Shown in pieces: positions 16,381-26,968 of a stretch of DNA of 64,000 nucleotides (position 1 is its first letter; the number at the start of each line of letters is the position of its first letter). The position numbers were made by a program, and so were the translations under genes. Below the pieces are notes generated by a model, which was not told the DNA's origin, ran no database searches, and saw only the letters and a list, made by a program, of their open reading frames with translations. Source of the DNA: Microbacterium sp. LWO14-1.2 (GTDB lineage: Bacteria; Actinomycetota; Actinomycetes; Actinomycetales; Microbacteriaceae); NCBI RefSeq assembly GCF_038397715.1, contig NZ_CP151633.1:3596001-3660000 (forward strand), in the 5' to 3' direction.

Positions 16381-17892
16381 ATGAAGGCCGAGCAGGACGT
16401 CAGTCGAGCCGAGCCGCAGCTCGTTCCCGGTGCGCACCGGGTCGTGCGGCGGCTGTCGGCGGAGGAGGGACCGTATCCCGGAACGCTCGTCACCCGTGGG
16501 GACGGTGTGGCGGTGCTACGGGACATGGACGAGATCGATGGCTGGGAGGGCCGGCGGCACGCCGGGAGTCGTCATGTCGTCGGCCCGCTCGATCTCGTCC
16601 GGCGCGTCGACGGGCACGACGTGCTGTTGCCGTGGTGCACGGAACGAGTGTCGACCTTCATCGGACAGCGCGGGTCGGGGGAGCCCGCGCTGTCCGCCGG
16701 TGAGGTGGGCACCCTCGCCGTCAGTCTGCTGCGAGGCATCGATGAGTCGACCGCCTCCGGCACTCTCGGATCTCGAGGAGAGTGGTGGCTCACCGACGAG
16801 GGGTGTCCGACCTTCGTGATCGGCGCAGGGAACGGCGCTGATGCCCGCACCTCGGCGGCAGACCTCGTCGAAGCGCTGGAGGCAGGGCGGACGGATCGTG
16901 CGCACCGCCGACTGCTGGCTGTGATCCGTGACGGCCTGCGCGGGAGCCTCGAGCGACCGGACGTTCCGCGCCGTCAGCTTCTGGCATGGGAGGCCGAACT
17001 GTTGGAGATCGCCGCGCCGCGGCCGTTGCGCCGGGTCGAACGGGGTGCGGAGGTGCGTGAGAGCCAGGTCGTACAGGGAGTCCGCGGCCCGGCGAGCCCG
17101 GAGGCGGAGCGCGGGTCGGCGGTGCGGCAGCGGTTCCGCACCGATGGTCGTCGCCGACTGCACGGCAGTCCCCGAGGGCGACGTGCGTCCGCGGTGTCTC
17201 GTCTCGGATCGCTCGTGCGGCGCCCTCCGGCATGGGTGTCCGAGATCGGGCGACGGTTCGGGCTGTGGATGACGCAGGCGCGACGGATGCCGCCGACGGC
17301 TGCGCGTCGCTCTGTGCGGGTCGACGGCGCTGCGCCGTCCCGCAGTCGACGCGCGCCGAAGATCGTCGTGGGGATCGGCGCCGCCGCGCTCGTCCTCGTG
17401 GGTGGAGCGCTCTGGCCCGGCGGAGCGACCGGGGAGCCGTCGCACGGGCGCCCCGGGGAGACTGCGACGGACTCTCCACCGGATCGCGCCGTTCCCGAGA
17501 CGCCGGGGGACAAGTCGTCCTCGCCCGTACCCGAGGCGAGTCGTCGTGCCGCAGAGTCGGCGGAGGGTCCGCTCGACGACGATCCGGTCGCGGCGGCTGC
17601 TCAGCTCGTCCGCAGCATCGGAGAGTGCGCCTCCTCCGGGGACTCCGAGTGTGCGAGCTCAGTCGCGCCGGGATCCGCGGGCGCGGTCGAGGCGCTGAGC
17701 ACGGGGGATCGACGGGGTGGGGAAGCCGAGTTCGCCCTGCTCGACGTCTACGGGGACATCGCGGTGATCCGGATGGCGGAGCCTGTCGCGGAAGGCCGTG
17801 ACGCCGCCGGCTCGCGGATGCTCGTGCTCGTGAGGGTGGCAGAGAAATGGCTGGTCCGCGACGTCTACGACGCCGCGGACCAGCCGGAGTGA
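16381..17892 (+). CDS. single-pass membrane protein with possible degenerate kinase-like cytoplasmic domain
   Basis: I do not recognise this 503-aa protein with certainty. Residues 1-~170 read like a much-reduced protein-kinase fold: a HVVGPLDLVRRVDGHDVLLP strand segment, a helix after LSAGEVGTLA, a WWLTDEGCPTFVIG hairpin and a helix at DLVEAL. No ATP-binding Gly loop, HRD or DFG catalytic residues are visible, so it would be a pseudokinase at best. An Arg-rich linker leads to one membrane helix (about 327-345, IVVGIGAAALVLVGGALW). A Pro/Ser-rich outer stalk and a small C-terminal domain containing two Cys (ECASSGDSECASS) and an NTF2-like EFALLDVYGDIAVIRM end follow. The topology resembles sensor proteins with a cytoplasmic kinase-like head. 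It is monocistronic and converges on sucB. Confidence 0.7.
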   Translation: MKAEQDVSRAEPQLVPGAHRVVRRLSAEEGPYPGTLVTRGDGVAVLRDMDEIDGWEGRRHAGSRHVVGPLDLVRRVDGHDVLLPWCTERVSTFIGQRGSGEPALSAGEVGTLAVSLLRGIDESTASGTLGSRGEWWLTDEGCPTFVIGAGNGADARTSAADLVEALEAGRTDRAHRRLLAVIRDGLRGSLERPDVPRRQLLAWEAELLEIAAPRPLRRVERGAEVRESQVVQGVRGPASPEAERGSAVRQRFRTDGRRRLHGSPRGRRASAVSRLGSLVRRPPAWVSEIGRRFGLWMTQARRMPPTAARRSVRVDGAAPSRSRRAPKIVVGIGAAALVLVGGALWPGGATGEPSHGRPGETATDSPPDRAVPETPGDKSSSPVPEASRRAAESAEGPLDDDPVAAAAQLVRSIGECASSGDSECASSVAPGSAGAVEALSTGDRRGGEAEFALLDVYGDIAVIRMAEPVAEGRDAAGSRMLVLVRVAEKWLVRDVYDAADQPE

Positions 17893-17902
17893 TGTGCGCG
17901 GA

Positions 17903-19681
17903 TCAGGCGCCGAGCTGAGCGGCGAACTGCGCCGACTCGAGGCGTGCCTTCACCGCTCCGAGGAAGCGGGCCGCGTCGGCGCCGTCGATGATGCGGTGGT
18001 CGTACGACAGGGCGAGGTACACGTACGAGCGGATCGCGATCGCATCGCTGCCGCCGACCTTGACCAGGCCGGGACGCTTGACGACCGTGCCCGTGCCGAG
18101 GATCGCCGACTGCGGCAGGAACACCACGGGGGTGTCGAACAGCGCGCCTCGCGACCCGGTGTTGGTCAGCGTGAACGTGCCACCCGCGAGCTCGTCGGGC
18201 TTCAGCTTGTTGTCGCGGGTGCGTGCAGCCAGGTCGGCGATCTCATGAGCGATCTCGGCGATGTTCTTCGTCGCCGCGTCACGGAGGACCGGAGTCAGCA
18301 GCCCACGCTCGGTGTCGACTGCGATCGACAGGTTCTCGGTCGCCGGGTACTTGATCTGGTCGCCGTCGACCGTGGCGTTCACGATCGGGAAGGCCTGCAG
18401 GGCCTCGGCGGCAGCGAGAGCGAAGAACGGCAGGAACGACAGCTTGTCGCCCGTCTTCTCGAGGAACGACGCCTTGACACTGTCGCGGTACTCCGCGAGA
18501 GCGGTGACGTCGACCTCGACGACGGTCGTGAGCTGAGCGGTCGACTGCATCGACTCGACGGCACGCTGGGCGAGCACCTTCCGCAGACGCGACATCGGCT
18601 GCGTGGTGCCGCGGAGCGGCGACACCTCGAGCGGAGCCGGTGCGGCGGGTGCCGCAGCTGCGGCGGGAGCCGAGGATGCGGATTCGGCGGCCTTCAGGAC
18701 GTCTTCCTTGCGGATGCGTCCTCCGACACCGGTGCCCTTGACGCTCGCGAGGTCGACGCCCTGCTGCGAGGCGAGGCGACGGACGAGCGGCGTGACGTAG
18801 AGGTTGTCGCTCTCGGTCGGGAGGGAGAGCTTCGGCTCAGCAGGAGCGGAGGCGGCGGGCGCCGCAGCGGGTGTCGCCTCCTCCTTGGCGGCCTCGGCCG
18901 GGGCCTGGACGGGAGCCTCCGCAGCGGGGCGCTCGGCCGGCTTCTCGACGGGAGTCTCCGACACCGACGCCGCGGCGGCGGGGGCCTCGGAAGGCTGAGC
19001 GGCCTGCGGCGCGGCAGGAGCGGACTCCGCCTGAGCAGGCGCGGCTCCCGATCCGACGCGGGCGAGGACGGCGCCGACGGCGACCGTCTCGTCTTCCGCA
19101 GCCACGATCTCCTGCAGCACGCCGGCCACCGGGGACGGGATCTCGGTGTCGACCTTGTCGGTCGAGATCTCGAGCAGGGCCTCGTCGACCTCGACGCTGT
19201 CGCCGACCTGCTTGAGCCAGCGCGTCACGGTGCCCTCGGTGACGCTCTCACCGAGTTCGGGGAGCACGATGTCCTTCGCGTCGCCCGCGGGGGCGGCGGC
19301 CGGAGCGGCTTCAGCCGGGGCTGCCTCAGCGGCCGGAGCCGGCTCTGCGGCAGGTGCCTCGGCCTGCGCAGCGGCGGGTTCGGGCGTCGCCTCGGCCTCG
19401 GGCGCGGCGGCCTGAGGGGCGTCGGCGGCCGGTGCGGAGCTGCTGCCGTCGCCGATGCGGGCGAGCAGTGCACCCACCTCGACGGTCTCGTCCTCGGCGA
19501 CGAGGATCTCCTCGATCACGCCGGTGACGGGGGAGGGGATCTCGGTGTCGACCTTGTCGGTCGAGATCTCGAGCAGGCCCTCATCCGCCTGCACGGTGTC
19601 TCCCACCTGCTTGAGCCAGCGGGTGACCGTACCCTCTGTGACGCTCTCACCGAGAGCGGGGAGGACCACGGATGTGCTCAT
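17903..19681 (-). CDS. sucB: 2-oxoacid dehydrogenase E2 (dihydrolipoamide succinyl/acyltransferase) with two lipoyl domains
   Basis: E2 moves acyl groups from lipoyl-lysine to CoA in the pyruvate and 2-oxoglutarate dehydrogenase complexes. The 592-aa protein has two nearly identical lipoyl domains, near residues 3-77 and about 135-210. Each carries [13 protein letters not shown] with the lipoylated Lys, and Ala/Pro/Glu-rich linkers separate them. A peripheral-subunit-binding domain ([20 protein letters not shown]) and the catalytic domain follow, ending in [16 protein letters not shown] with the His-Asp catalytic pair. This layout matches mycobacterial DlaT, which serves both complexes in actinobacteria. 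An AAAGGAG ribosome site precedes ATG 19681. lpdA, the E3 gene, lies 88 bp upstream in the same direction. Confidence 0.93.
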   Translation of the reverse strand: MSTSVVLPALGESVTEGTVTRWLKQVGDTVQADEGLLEISTDKVDTEIPSPVTGVIEEILVAEDETVEVGALLARIGDGSSSAPAADAPQAAAPEAEATPEPAAAQAEAPAAEPAPAAEAAPAEAAPAAAPAGDAKDIVLPELGESVTEGTVTRWLKQVGDSVEVDEALLEISTDKVDTEIPSPVAGVLQEIVAAEDETVAVGAVLARVGSGAAPAQAESAPAAPQAAQPSEAPAAAASVSETPVEKPAERPAAEAPVQAPAEAAKEEATPAAAPAASAPAEPKLSLPTESDNLYVTPLVRRLASQQGVDLASVKGTGVGGRIRKEDVLKAAESASSAPAAAAAPAAPAPLEVSPLRGTTQPMSRLRKVLAQRAVESMQSTAQLTTVVEVDVTALAEYRDSVKASFLEKTGDKLSFLPFFALAAAEALQAFPIVNATVDGDQIKYPATENLSIAVDTERGLLTPVLRDAATKNIAEIAHEIADLAARTRDNKLKPDELAGGTFTLTNTGSRGALFDTPVVFLPQSAILGTGTVVKRPGLVKVGGSDAIAIRSYVYLALSYDHRIIDGADAARFLGAVKARLESAQFAAQLGA

Positions 19682-19769
19682 GACGGAGTCTCCTTTAGAA
19701 GTTGTATGACGCTTGTCTAGCTTAGTGACCTGCGCGGCCCTTGGTGTTCCGCGCCGGTCGGTGTCGGGG

Positions 19770-21143
19770 TCAGAGAGCGTGCAGCGGCTTGCCGGCGAGA
19801 GCCAGGAACGCCTCGCCGAGCGCCTCGCTCTGGGTCGGGTGAGCATGGATCAGCGGAGCGATGTCCTCCGGGTGCGCCTCCCACGCGACGGCCAGCTGAC
19901 CCTCGGTGATGAGCTCGCCCACGCGGTCGCCGAGGAGGTGCACGCCGAGCACGGGACCGTCCTTGAGGCGCACGACCTTCACGAGACCGCCGGTCCCGAT
20001 GATCTCGCTCTTGCCGTTGCCCGCGAGGTTGTACTCGTAGGCGGTGACGGCATCCGCTCCGTTCTCCGTGACGGCGGCCTCCTCGGTGATGCCGACCGAG
20101 GCGACCTCGGGGCTGGAGTAGGTGACCTTGGGGATCTGGGAGTCGGGGATGTTCGCGGGCGAGAGTCCGGCGATGCGCTCCGCGACCGCGATGCCCTGCT
20201 GGAACCCGCGGTGTGCCAGCTGCAGCCCCGGCACGATGTCGCCGACGGCCCACACCCCCGGCACGCCGGTGCGGAGGTCCTCGTCGACCGTGACGAAGCC
20301 GCGGTCCAGGGCGATGCCCGCCTCCTCGAAGCCCAGGTCCGACGTCACGGGACCGCGTCCGACCGCGACGAGAAGGTAATCGGCGGTGAACTCGGTGCCG
20401 TCCTCGAGAGTCACGGTGACCGACTCGTCGGTCTGGGTCGCTGACCGGAATCTGACGCCGAGGGAGGAGGTGATCCCGCGGCGGCGGAAGGCGCGCTCGA
20501 GCCCCTTGCTCATCGCGATGTCCTCATTGGGCACCAGATGCGGCAGCGCCTCGATGATCGTGACGTCGACGCCGAACGAGCGCCACACGCTCGCGAACTC
20601 CACGCCGATGACGCCGCCGCCGAGCACCAGCACGCGGTCGGGGATGACGTCGAGCGACAGGGCCTGCTCGCTCGTGAGGATGCGTCCGCCGATCTCGAGC
20701 CCGGGCAGCGTCCGGCTGTACGACCCCGTCGCCAGCACCACGTCGGTGCCGACGTACACGTCGTCGCCCACGCTCACAGACCGGTCGGCGTTCAGTCGAC
20801 CGAATCCGGACACGGTGGTGATGCCGCGCGCCTTGACGAGCCCCTCCAGGCCCTTGTACTTTTTCGCGACGATGCCCTCGCGGTAGGTGCGCATACCGGC
20901 CGGGTCGATGCTCTCGAGGGTCGCGGTGATGCCGACGTGCGCGGCGTCGCGGACGTGCTCGGCGACCTCGGCCGCGTGCAGCAGTGCCTTCGTGGGGATG
21001 CAGCCCCGGTGCAGGCACGTGCCGCCGACCTTGTCCTTCTCGATGAGAGCGACGGACTTGCCGAGTTCGCTCGCTCGAAGAGCTGCGGCGTAGCCGCCGC
21101 TGCCTCCGCCCAGGACGACGATGTCGAAGGTGTGGGTTGTCAT
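19770..21143 (-). CDS. lpdA: dihydrolipoyl dehydrogenase (E3)
   Basis: E3 re-oxidises dihydrolipoamide on E2 using FAD, a redox-active disulphide and NAD+. In the 457-aa product [20 protein letters not shown] binds [16 protein letters not shown] has the active disulphide (CLHRGC), [18 protein letters not shown] binds NAD, and the C-terminal [14 protein letters not shown] supplies the His-Glu pair. All catalytic residues are present and the length is normal. It starts 4 bp after pepA on the same strand and precedes sucB, so pepA-lpdA-sucB is probably one transcript. Confidence 0.96.
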   Translation of the reverse strand: MTTHTFDIVVLGGGSGGYAAALRASELGKSVALIEKDKVGGTCLHRGCIPTKALLHAAEVAEHVRDAAHVGITATLESIDPAGMRTYREGIVAKKYKGLEGLVKARGITTVSGFGRLNADRSVSVGDDVYVGTDVVLATGSYSRTLPGLEIGGRILTSEQALSLDVIPDRVLVLGGGVIGVEFASVWRSFGVDVTIIEALPHLVPNEDIAMSKGLERAFRRRGITSSLGVRFRSATQTDESVTVTLEDGTEFTADYLLVAVGRGPVTSDLGFEEAGIALDRGFVTVDEDLRTGVPGVWAVGDIVPGLQLAHRGFQQGIAVAERIAGLSPANIPDSQIPKVTYSSPEVASVGITEEAAVTENGADAVTAYEYNLAGNGKSEIIGTGGLVKVVRLKDGPVLGVHLLGDRVGELITEGQLAVAWEAHPEDIAPLIHAHPTQSEALGEAFLALAGKPLHAL

Positions 21144-21147
21144 GTGG

Positions 21148-22620
21148 TCATGCCTCCGTGTGGGATGCGTCGGCGAAGGCGACGATCGATCGGACCATCG
21201 CCCCCGTTGGGCCCTTCTCGGTGAAGCCGTAGGGGGCTCCGCCGTGCTCGCCGGAGCCGGCGATGTCGAGATGCACCCAGGGGATGCGGGGTGCTCCGTC
21301 CTCGTCGGACACACGGCCGACGAAGCGGCGCAGGAAGAGTCCGGCGTAGGACGCGCCGCCCATGCGGTCGCCCATGTTGGCGTTCTGCATGTCGGCGATG
21401 GGGGAGTCGAGCGAGTCCTCCATGTAGTCGGGGAGCGGCATGTGCCATGCGAGCTCCCCGACCGACTCGGAGGCGGCGAGCAGTTCCGCGACCGCATCGT
21501 CGTCGCCGAACACGCCCGTGTGGCGATGCCCGAGGGCCATGACGATCGCGCCGGTGAGGGTTGCGACGTCGATGATGACGTCCGGGTTCTCGCGGCTCGC
21601 GGCGACGAGGCCGTCGGCCATCACGAGGCGGCCCTCGGCATCCGTGTTGGGGACTTCGACGGACGTGCCGTCGAGCATGCGGAGAACGTCGCCGGGGCGC
21701 AGCGCGCGTCCCGACGGCATGTTGTCGGTGATGCAGAGCCAGGCCGTGACGCGCACCGGGAGACCGAGCGTCGCGATCGCGCGCAGTGCGGCGAGGCTCG
21801 TGGCCGCACCCGCCATGTCGAACTTCATGCCGACCATCGACGCGGCCGGCTTGAGCGAGAGTCCTCCGGTGTCGAACGTGATGCCCTTGCCCACCAGTGC
21901 GATGTGCCGCGCTGCATCCGCCGGAGCGTAGTCGAGACGGACGAGGCGCGGCGGGCGGTCCGACCCCTGCGCGACGCCGAGGAGCCCGCCGAAGCCCTGC
22001 TCGGTCAGGGCGTCCTCGTCGAGGATCTCGACGTCCACGTCGAGGTCGGCGACGCTGTCGGCCGCGCTCTGCGCGAGCTGTGCGGGGCTCTGCCATTCCG
22101 CCGGCACGTTGACGAGGTCCTTGACGAGCGCGACCGCGTCTCCCACGGCCACCGCCTTCGCGACGGCCTCCTCGTCGAGGTCTGCGTGCAGCAGCACCGA
22201 CGACGCCCGGCTCTTGCCCTTGTCGGTCTTGTAGCTGTCGAAGCGGTAGCCGCCGAGGACGGCGCCCTCCGCTGCCGCCTGCGCGTGCTGCGCGAGGCCC
22301 GGCGCGAGTCCGACCGAGACGGTCTCGAAGCCGGTGAGGCCGCGCAGCGCCGTGCCGACCGCGTTGCGGACGGCGGCGGAGTCCGGGTCGGACCCGGCCC
22401 CGACGACGGCGAGCGGCAGCGTCGTCACCTCGGGCGCGTAGACCCTGGCGAACGCCGACGAGGATCCGGTGAAGCCGACGCCCTTCAGGGCGTCTGCGAG
22501 ACCCGGGTACGGGGCGAGGTCTTCGCCGGATTCCGAGATCTCGGAGATGACGAGCACTGCGGCGTCTGCAGCGCTTCCGGGGAACTGTTCTGAAGTGCGC
22601 GAGAGCGCGGGAAGCGTCAT
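21148..22620 (-). CDS. pepA: leucyl aminopeptidase (M17 family)
   Basis: This is a hexameric two-metal aminopeptidase that removes N-terminal residues from peptides. In the 490-aa protein the C-terminal M17 catalytic domain includes VGKGITFDTGGLSLKP and MKFDMAGA with metal ligands, and the signature NTDAEGRL followed by ATLTGA. The N-terminal domain is less conserved, as usual for the family. The start codon has a TAGGAT -10 box 6 nt upstream, hence a probable leaderless mRNA. It heads the pepA-lpdA-sucB group and is divergent from the PAC2 gene. Confidence 0.95.
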   Translation of the reverse strand: MTLPALSRTSEQFPGSAADAAVLVISEISESGEDLAPYPGLADALKGVGFTGSSSAFARVYAPEVTTLPLAVVGAGSDPDSAAVRNAVGTALRGLTGFETVSVGLAPGLAQHAQAAAEGAVLGGYRFDSYKTDKGKSRASSVLLHADLDEEAVAKAVAVGDAVALVKDLVNVPAEWQSPAQLAQSAADSVADLDVDVEILDEDALTEQGFGGLLGVAQGSDRPPRLVRLDYAPADAARHIALVGKGITFDTGGLSLKPAASMVGMKFDMAGAATSLAALRAIATLGLPVRVTAWLCITDNMPSGRALRPGDVLRMLDGTSVEVPNTDAEGRLVMADGLVAASRENPDVIIDVATLTGAIVMALGHRHTGVFGDDDAVAELLAASESVGELAWHMPLPDYMEDSLDSPIADMQNANMGDRMGGASYAGLFLRRFVGRVSDEDGAPRIPWVHLDIAGSGEHGGAPYGFTEKGPTGAMVRSIVAFADASHTEA

Positions 22621-22725
22621 GCCTCCATCCTAGGGATCGTGCTCGGCGGAGGTCGTGATCGGCGTGTTCGCTGTGAGCATGACGCGCTCAGCCCCGGCGT
22701 GCGCGGGTGCTCGTAGCATGGACAC
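22621..22725. promoter_or_regulatory. divergent leaderless promoters of pepA (-) and PAC2 gene (+)
   Basis: On the minus strand TAGGAT (22632-22627) ends 6 nt before the pepA ATG. On the plus strand TAGCAT (22714-22719) ends 6 nt before the PAC2 ATG. Both spacings place the transcription start on the start codon. I see no other motif in this 105-bp gap. Confidence 0.6.
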
Positions 22726-23667
22726 ATGCCCTTCTCCGGAGAGATCCACGAACGTGTCGCGAACGCGCCGGCGGTGCCGCGCGGGCTTCCTCTGGTGCTG
22801 CTGCTGACCGGTTTCACCGACGCGGGCAACGCGGTCTCCGGACTCATCGAGCACCTTCGCGAGACCACCTCGCCGCAGCCGATCGCCGTCTTCGACAACG
22901 ACGTGCTGCTCGACTACCGCGCTCGTCGGCCGGTGATCGCCTTCGATCAGGATCACCTGACCGAGTTCCGCCCCGCGCGCCTGGAGCTGTCCCTCGCCAC
23001 CGACGCCCTGGGGCAGAAGTTCCTGCTCCTCGCCGGCTACGAGCCCGACTTCGCCTGGAACCAGTTCGCTCGCACGGTGCTCGACCTGGCCGCCGAGTTC
23101 GAGGTCTCCGGACTGAGCTGGGTGCATTCGATCGCGATGCCGGTCCCGCACACGCGCCCCATCGGCACGACCGTCAGCGGCAACCGCCGGGAGCTCACCG
23201 TCGCCCATTCGGTCTGGCGTCCGCGCACCCAGGTGCCCGCGACTGCGGGCCATCTCCTCGAGTTCCGGTTCGCCGAGCACGGCGACCGCGTCGTCGGATT
23301 CGTCCTGCTCGTGCCGCACTACCTCGCGGAGACCGAGAACCCGGATGCCGTCATCGCGGCCGCCGAGCGTCTCATGGCCGCCACGGGCCTCGTCATCATG
23401 CTCGACGAGGTGCAGGAGCGCCGCGAGGACTACCTGTCACGCGTCGACGAGCAGGTCGCGGGCAACGACGAGCTGCAGCAGATGGTGCACGGCCTCGAGC
23501 GGCGCTACGACGCGTACATGGCCGGCCGTGATCCCGAGGACGACTCGTACGACGAGGGTGGGTTCAACGAGCGCGACCTGCCGAGCGCCGACGAGCTGGC
23601 GGCCGAGCTCGAGCGCTATCTGGCCTCGCGCCCGACCGGCGACGACGACAAGAACGGGCGCGGCTGA
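22726..23667 (+). CDS. PAC2 family protein (proteasome-assembly-chaperone-like)
   Basis: The 313-aa product has the PAC2-like pattern of actinobacteria: LVLLLTGFTDAGNAVSGLIEHL at the N terminus, FDNDVLLDYRARRP, the central GxxxxxxHTRP segment and an acidic C-terminal helix region ending in Asp/Lys/Gly-rich sequence. Eukaryotic PAC2 assists 20S proteasome assembly, but PAC2-like proteins occur in many bacteria without proteasomes, so that role is unproven here. No membrane segment is present. The gene is monocistronic, with a leaderless-type promoter, between pepA and sigA, a position shared by other Microbacteriaceae. Confidence 0.87.
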   Translation: MPFSGEIHERVANAPAVPRGLPLVLLLTGFTDAGNAVSGLIEHLRETTSPQPIAVFDNDVLLDYRARRPVIAFDQDHLTEFRPARLELSLATDALGQKFLLLAGYEPDFAWNQFARTVLDLAAEFEVSGLSWVHSIAMPVPHTRPIGTTVSGNRRELTVAHSVWRPRTQVPATAGHLLEFRFAEHGDRVVGFVLLVPHYLAETENPDAVIAAAERLMAATGLVIMLDEVQERREDYLSRVDEQVAGNDELQQMVHGLERRYDAYMAGRDPEDDSYDEGGFNERDLPSADELAAELERYLASRPTGDDDKNGRG

Positions 23668-23739
23668 CCCTCGCGTCGACGGAGTTCGCCGGAATGCATC
23701 CGCATCCCCTCACGTGTGCGATACTAGGAGTCTGACCCG

Positions 23740-23775
23740 TTGTCAATCGATCTTTTCGGAGATCGGACTTGACAA
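23740..23775 (+). repeat. inverted repeat in the sigA upstream region
   Basis: TTGTCAA (23740-23746) and TTGACAA (23769-23775) are perfect complements, and inside them CGATCT (23748-23753) pairs with AGATCG (23760-23765). Together they make an interrupted 13-bp hairpin or operator 60-95 bp before the sigA start. The right arm contains TTGACA, a consensus -35 hexamer, but I find no well-spaced -10 for it. Confidence 0.6.
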
Positions 23776-23834
23776 GGGTCTTACTAGTGTCCGAAATGGC
23801 CCGGGGCTGCCAGCGGCCCCGTGAAAGGCGAAAC

Positions 23835-25078
<1,244 letters not shown>

Positions 25079-25079
<1 letters not shown>

Positions 25080-25771
25080 TGCAGGCGAACGACGGCAAGG
25101 CGCTCGAAGCGAGCGTCGACGGGAAGAAGTACGCCCGCATCCCGCTCAAGACCCGCGTGGTGATGCCCGACGACGATCTCGACGCCATCGTGACCGAGTA
25201 CGCGAAGGACGCCGTGCAGCCGGGCGACCTGCTGTTCGTGACCGAGAAGATCGTCGCGATCACGCAGGGCCGCTCGTACCGCCTCGACGAGATCACGCCG
25301 CGCCCGCTGGCCCGGTTCCTGTCACGGTACGTGGTGCGGACGTCCTACGGCATCGGCCTCGGCATGCCGGAGACGATGGAGATGGCGCTCCGCGAGTGCG
25401 GCACGTTGCGCATCCTCTTCGCGGCTGGCGTCTCGGTCGTGACGAAGGCCTTCGGCCGACGCGGCGACTTCTATCGGGTCGCCGGCGACAAGGCGCGCGC
25501 GATCGACGGTCCGACCAAGAACACGATCCCTCCGTACAACGAGGCGGTCGTGCTCGGCCCGAAGAATCCCCGCGAGGTGGCCCAGCGACTGCAGAAGCTC
25601 GTCGGGGGCGCCGTCGACGTCGCGGTGGTCGACATCAACGACATCGGCGGGAACATCCTCGGATCGACGCTCGACAAGGCCGGTGAGCGCCGCCTCGTGC
25701 AGATCCTCGGCGACAACCCGCTGGGGCAGGCCCGGCAGTCCACACCCATGGGCATCGTCAGGGCGGTCTGA
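25079..25771 (+). CDS. CofE-like protein (coenzyme F420-0:L-glutamate ligase family), stand-alone
   Basis: The 230-aa product resembles the gamma-glutamyl ligase domain of CofE/FbiB, which adds glutamates to the F420 side chain with GTP. Matching segments are IPLKTRVVMPDDDLDAIV, PGDLLFVTEKIVAITQGR, an RTSYGIGLGMPETMEMAL region and the C-terminal VDINDIGGNILGST with probable metal-binding Asp/Asn. No other F420 gene is visible in the window. The protein is fused to nothing, whereas actinobacterial FbiB is usually a two-domain fusion with a nitroreductase part. It may therefore glutamylate something else. It is translationally coupled to sigA through a one-base overlap, which is unusual for a cofactor enzyme. 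Confidence 0.8.
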
Positions 25772-25808
25772 CGACCGAGTCGCGAGAACCCGCTCGCCGA
25801 CAGGCAGC

Positions 25809-25853
25809 ACACGACGAAGGCCCGGATGCTCGGCATCCGGGCCTTCGTCGTGT
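25809..25853. terminator. terminator between the sigA operon and the ATP-grasp gene
   Basis: A perfect 21-bp stem (25809-25829 with 25833-25853) closes a TCG loop. The arm core is AAGGCCCGGATGC. It lies between convergent genes and can act in both directions. Confidence 0.9.
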
Positions 25854-25871
25854 CCGAGGCAGGTGGTCGGG

Positions 25872-26888
25872 TCAGAATCCGATCGCCGCGCGGTAGCGGG
25901 GCTTGTGTCCGGTGCGGATGCCGGTGACGCTGGGCTTGTTCTCGTAGACGCCGGCCCCCCAGTTGCCCTCGACGAGCACGGGGCCATCCGGAGTGACGAC
26001 GACGTCCCATCCGACGTACTGCACCTGCGGGACGACGCGGGCCGCCTGGTCGACGAAGGCGCGCACCTGGTCCATCATGGGCAGCTGGAAGTCCGCGATC
26101 ACGAAACCCGAGTCGGGGTGCGTGATGTGCACGTGACCGTGGGAGTCGTAGCCGGGGCCGACGGCGTGGCCGTCGTCGTCGAGCATCGTGTAGAAGCCGC
26201 CGAAGCTCATCTGGTCGCTGACGGCGCCGCGGCCGAACTTCTGCGCGATGGCCAGGATGTGCGTCTTCTCTCCGTCGAAGAAGGCGGTGACGCGAGTCGT
26301 GTTGACGGTTCCGGGGCAGACGGCTGCCAGGTCGGCGTGCTGACGGATGACCTCCTCGACGAGCACCTGCTTCTTCGACAGCAGCTCGGCGTGGAAGGCG
26401 TCCCAGTCGGTGACGTCGGCGGCGTGGTAGCGGTGCACGCCCGTGCCGGCCTGACCGTGGGTCTCCTTCACGACGATCGTGCCCTGGCGTTCGGCGAAGG
26501 CCCGGAGCTCGTCGGCGTTGCCCTCGGTGATCAGCATCCACTCGCGCTTCAGGAGAGCATCGAACTTCCCGTTGAACTCCGCCTTGTCGTGGAACAGGTG
26601 GCGGTAGTCGGGGTGGTCGTACTGCTGAGAGATCTGATTCGAGACCGGGTGCGTCATGTACGTGTCGCGCTCGGCCTTGGTGAGGATTGCGAAGTCGTAG
26701 TCGATGTAGTCCTGGAACCCGACGTTGTGGCGTCCGGCGGACCAGAGCATGTCGACCACCACGAGCGGCAGGGCCTTGCCGTGCTGCGCGGAGGCCTCCT
26801 TCGCGCGCTCGAGCACGGAGCCGACGTCGATGCGGCGCGCACGCTCCAGCAGGTAGCGGACACGGGGCACGGGGGAAAAGCGCGACAT
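25872..26888 (-). CDS. sugar-transfer-associated ATP-grasp protein
   Basis: This 338-aa protein has the features of the sugar-transfer-associated ATP-grasp family (PF14397 type). A helical start is followed by DMLWSAGRHNVGFQDYIDYDF, then an ATP-grasp core: TIVVKETHGQAGTGVHRY gives the phosphate-binding loop and VEEVIRQHADLAAVCPGTVN a conserved middle. VGWDVVVTPDGPVLVEGNWG supplies the metal-binding Glu-Asn pair. Family members occur in capsule and exopolysaccharide loci and probably join carboxylates to amines or alcohols on cell-surface material, but no substrate is established. ATG 26888 has GGAGATC upstream. The gene stands alone, divergent from the racemase-like pair, and no glycan genes are adjacent. 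Confidence 0.85.
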   Translation of the reverse strand: MSRFSPVPRVRYLLERARRIDVGSVLERAKEASAQHGKALPLVVVDMLWSAGRHNVGFQDYIDYDFAILTKAERDTYMTHPVSNQISQQYDHPDYRHLFHDKAEFNGKFDALLKREWMLITEGNADELRAFAERQGTIVVKETHGQAGTGVHRYHAADVTDWDAFHAELLSKKQVLVEEVIRQHADLAAVCPGTVNTTRVTAFFDGEKTHILAIAQKFGRGAVSDQMSFGGFYTMLDDDGHAVGPGYDSHGHVHITHPDSGFVIADFQLPMMDQVRAFVDQAARVVPQVQYVGWDVVVTPDGPVLVEGNWGAGVYENKPSVTGIRTGHKPRYRAAIGF

Positions 26889-26956
26889 GGATCTCCAAGT
26901 TCTTCGGTCGCTTCCAGTCTACGGGCGGGCCACCCGGCAACCTGGCAGCCCGGAGT

Positions 26957-26962
26957 TAGGCT
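26957..26962 (+). promoter_or_regulatory. -10 box of racemase-like pair (leaderless)
   Basis: TAGGCT ends 6 nt before GTG 26969, so the mRNA for the two racemase-like genes probably begins at the start codon. Confidence 0.55.
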
Positions 26963-26968
26963 GGATGG

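Noticed and set aside
19241..19681. Repeated DNA in sucB (two similar stretches about 400 bp apart)
   Set aside because: This is the coding of two lipoyl domains, a normal feature of this E2 type, not a mobile or regulatory repeat.
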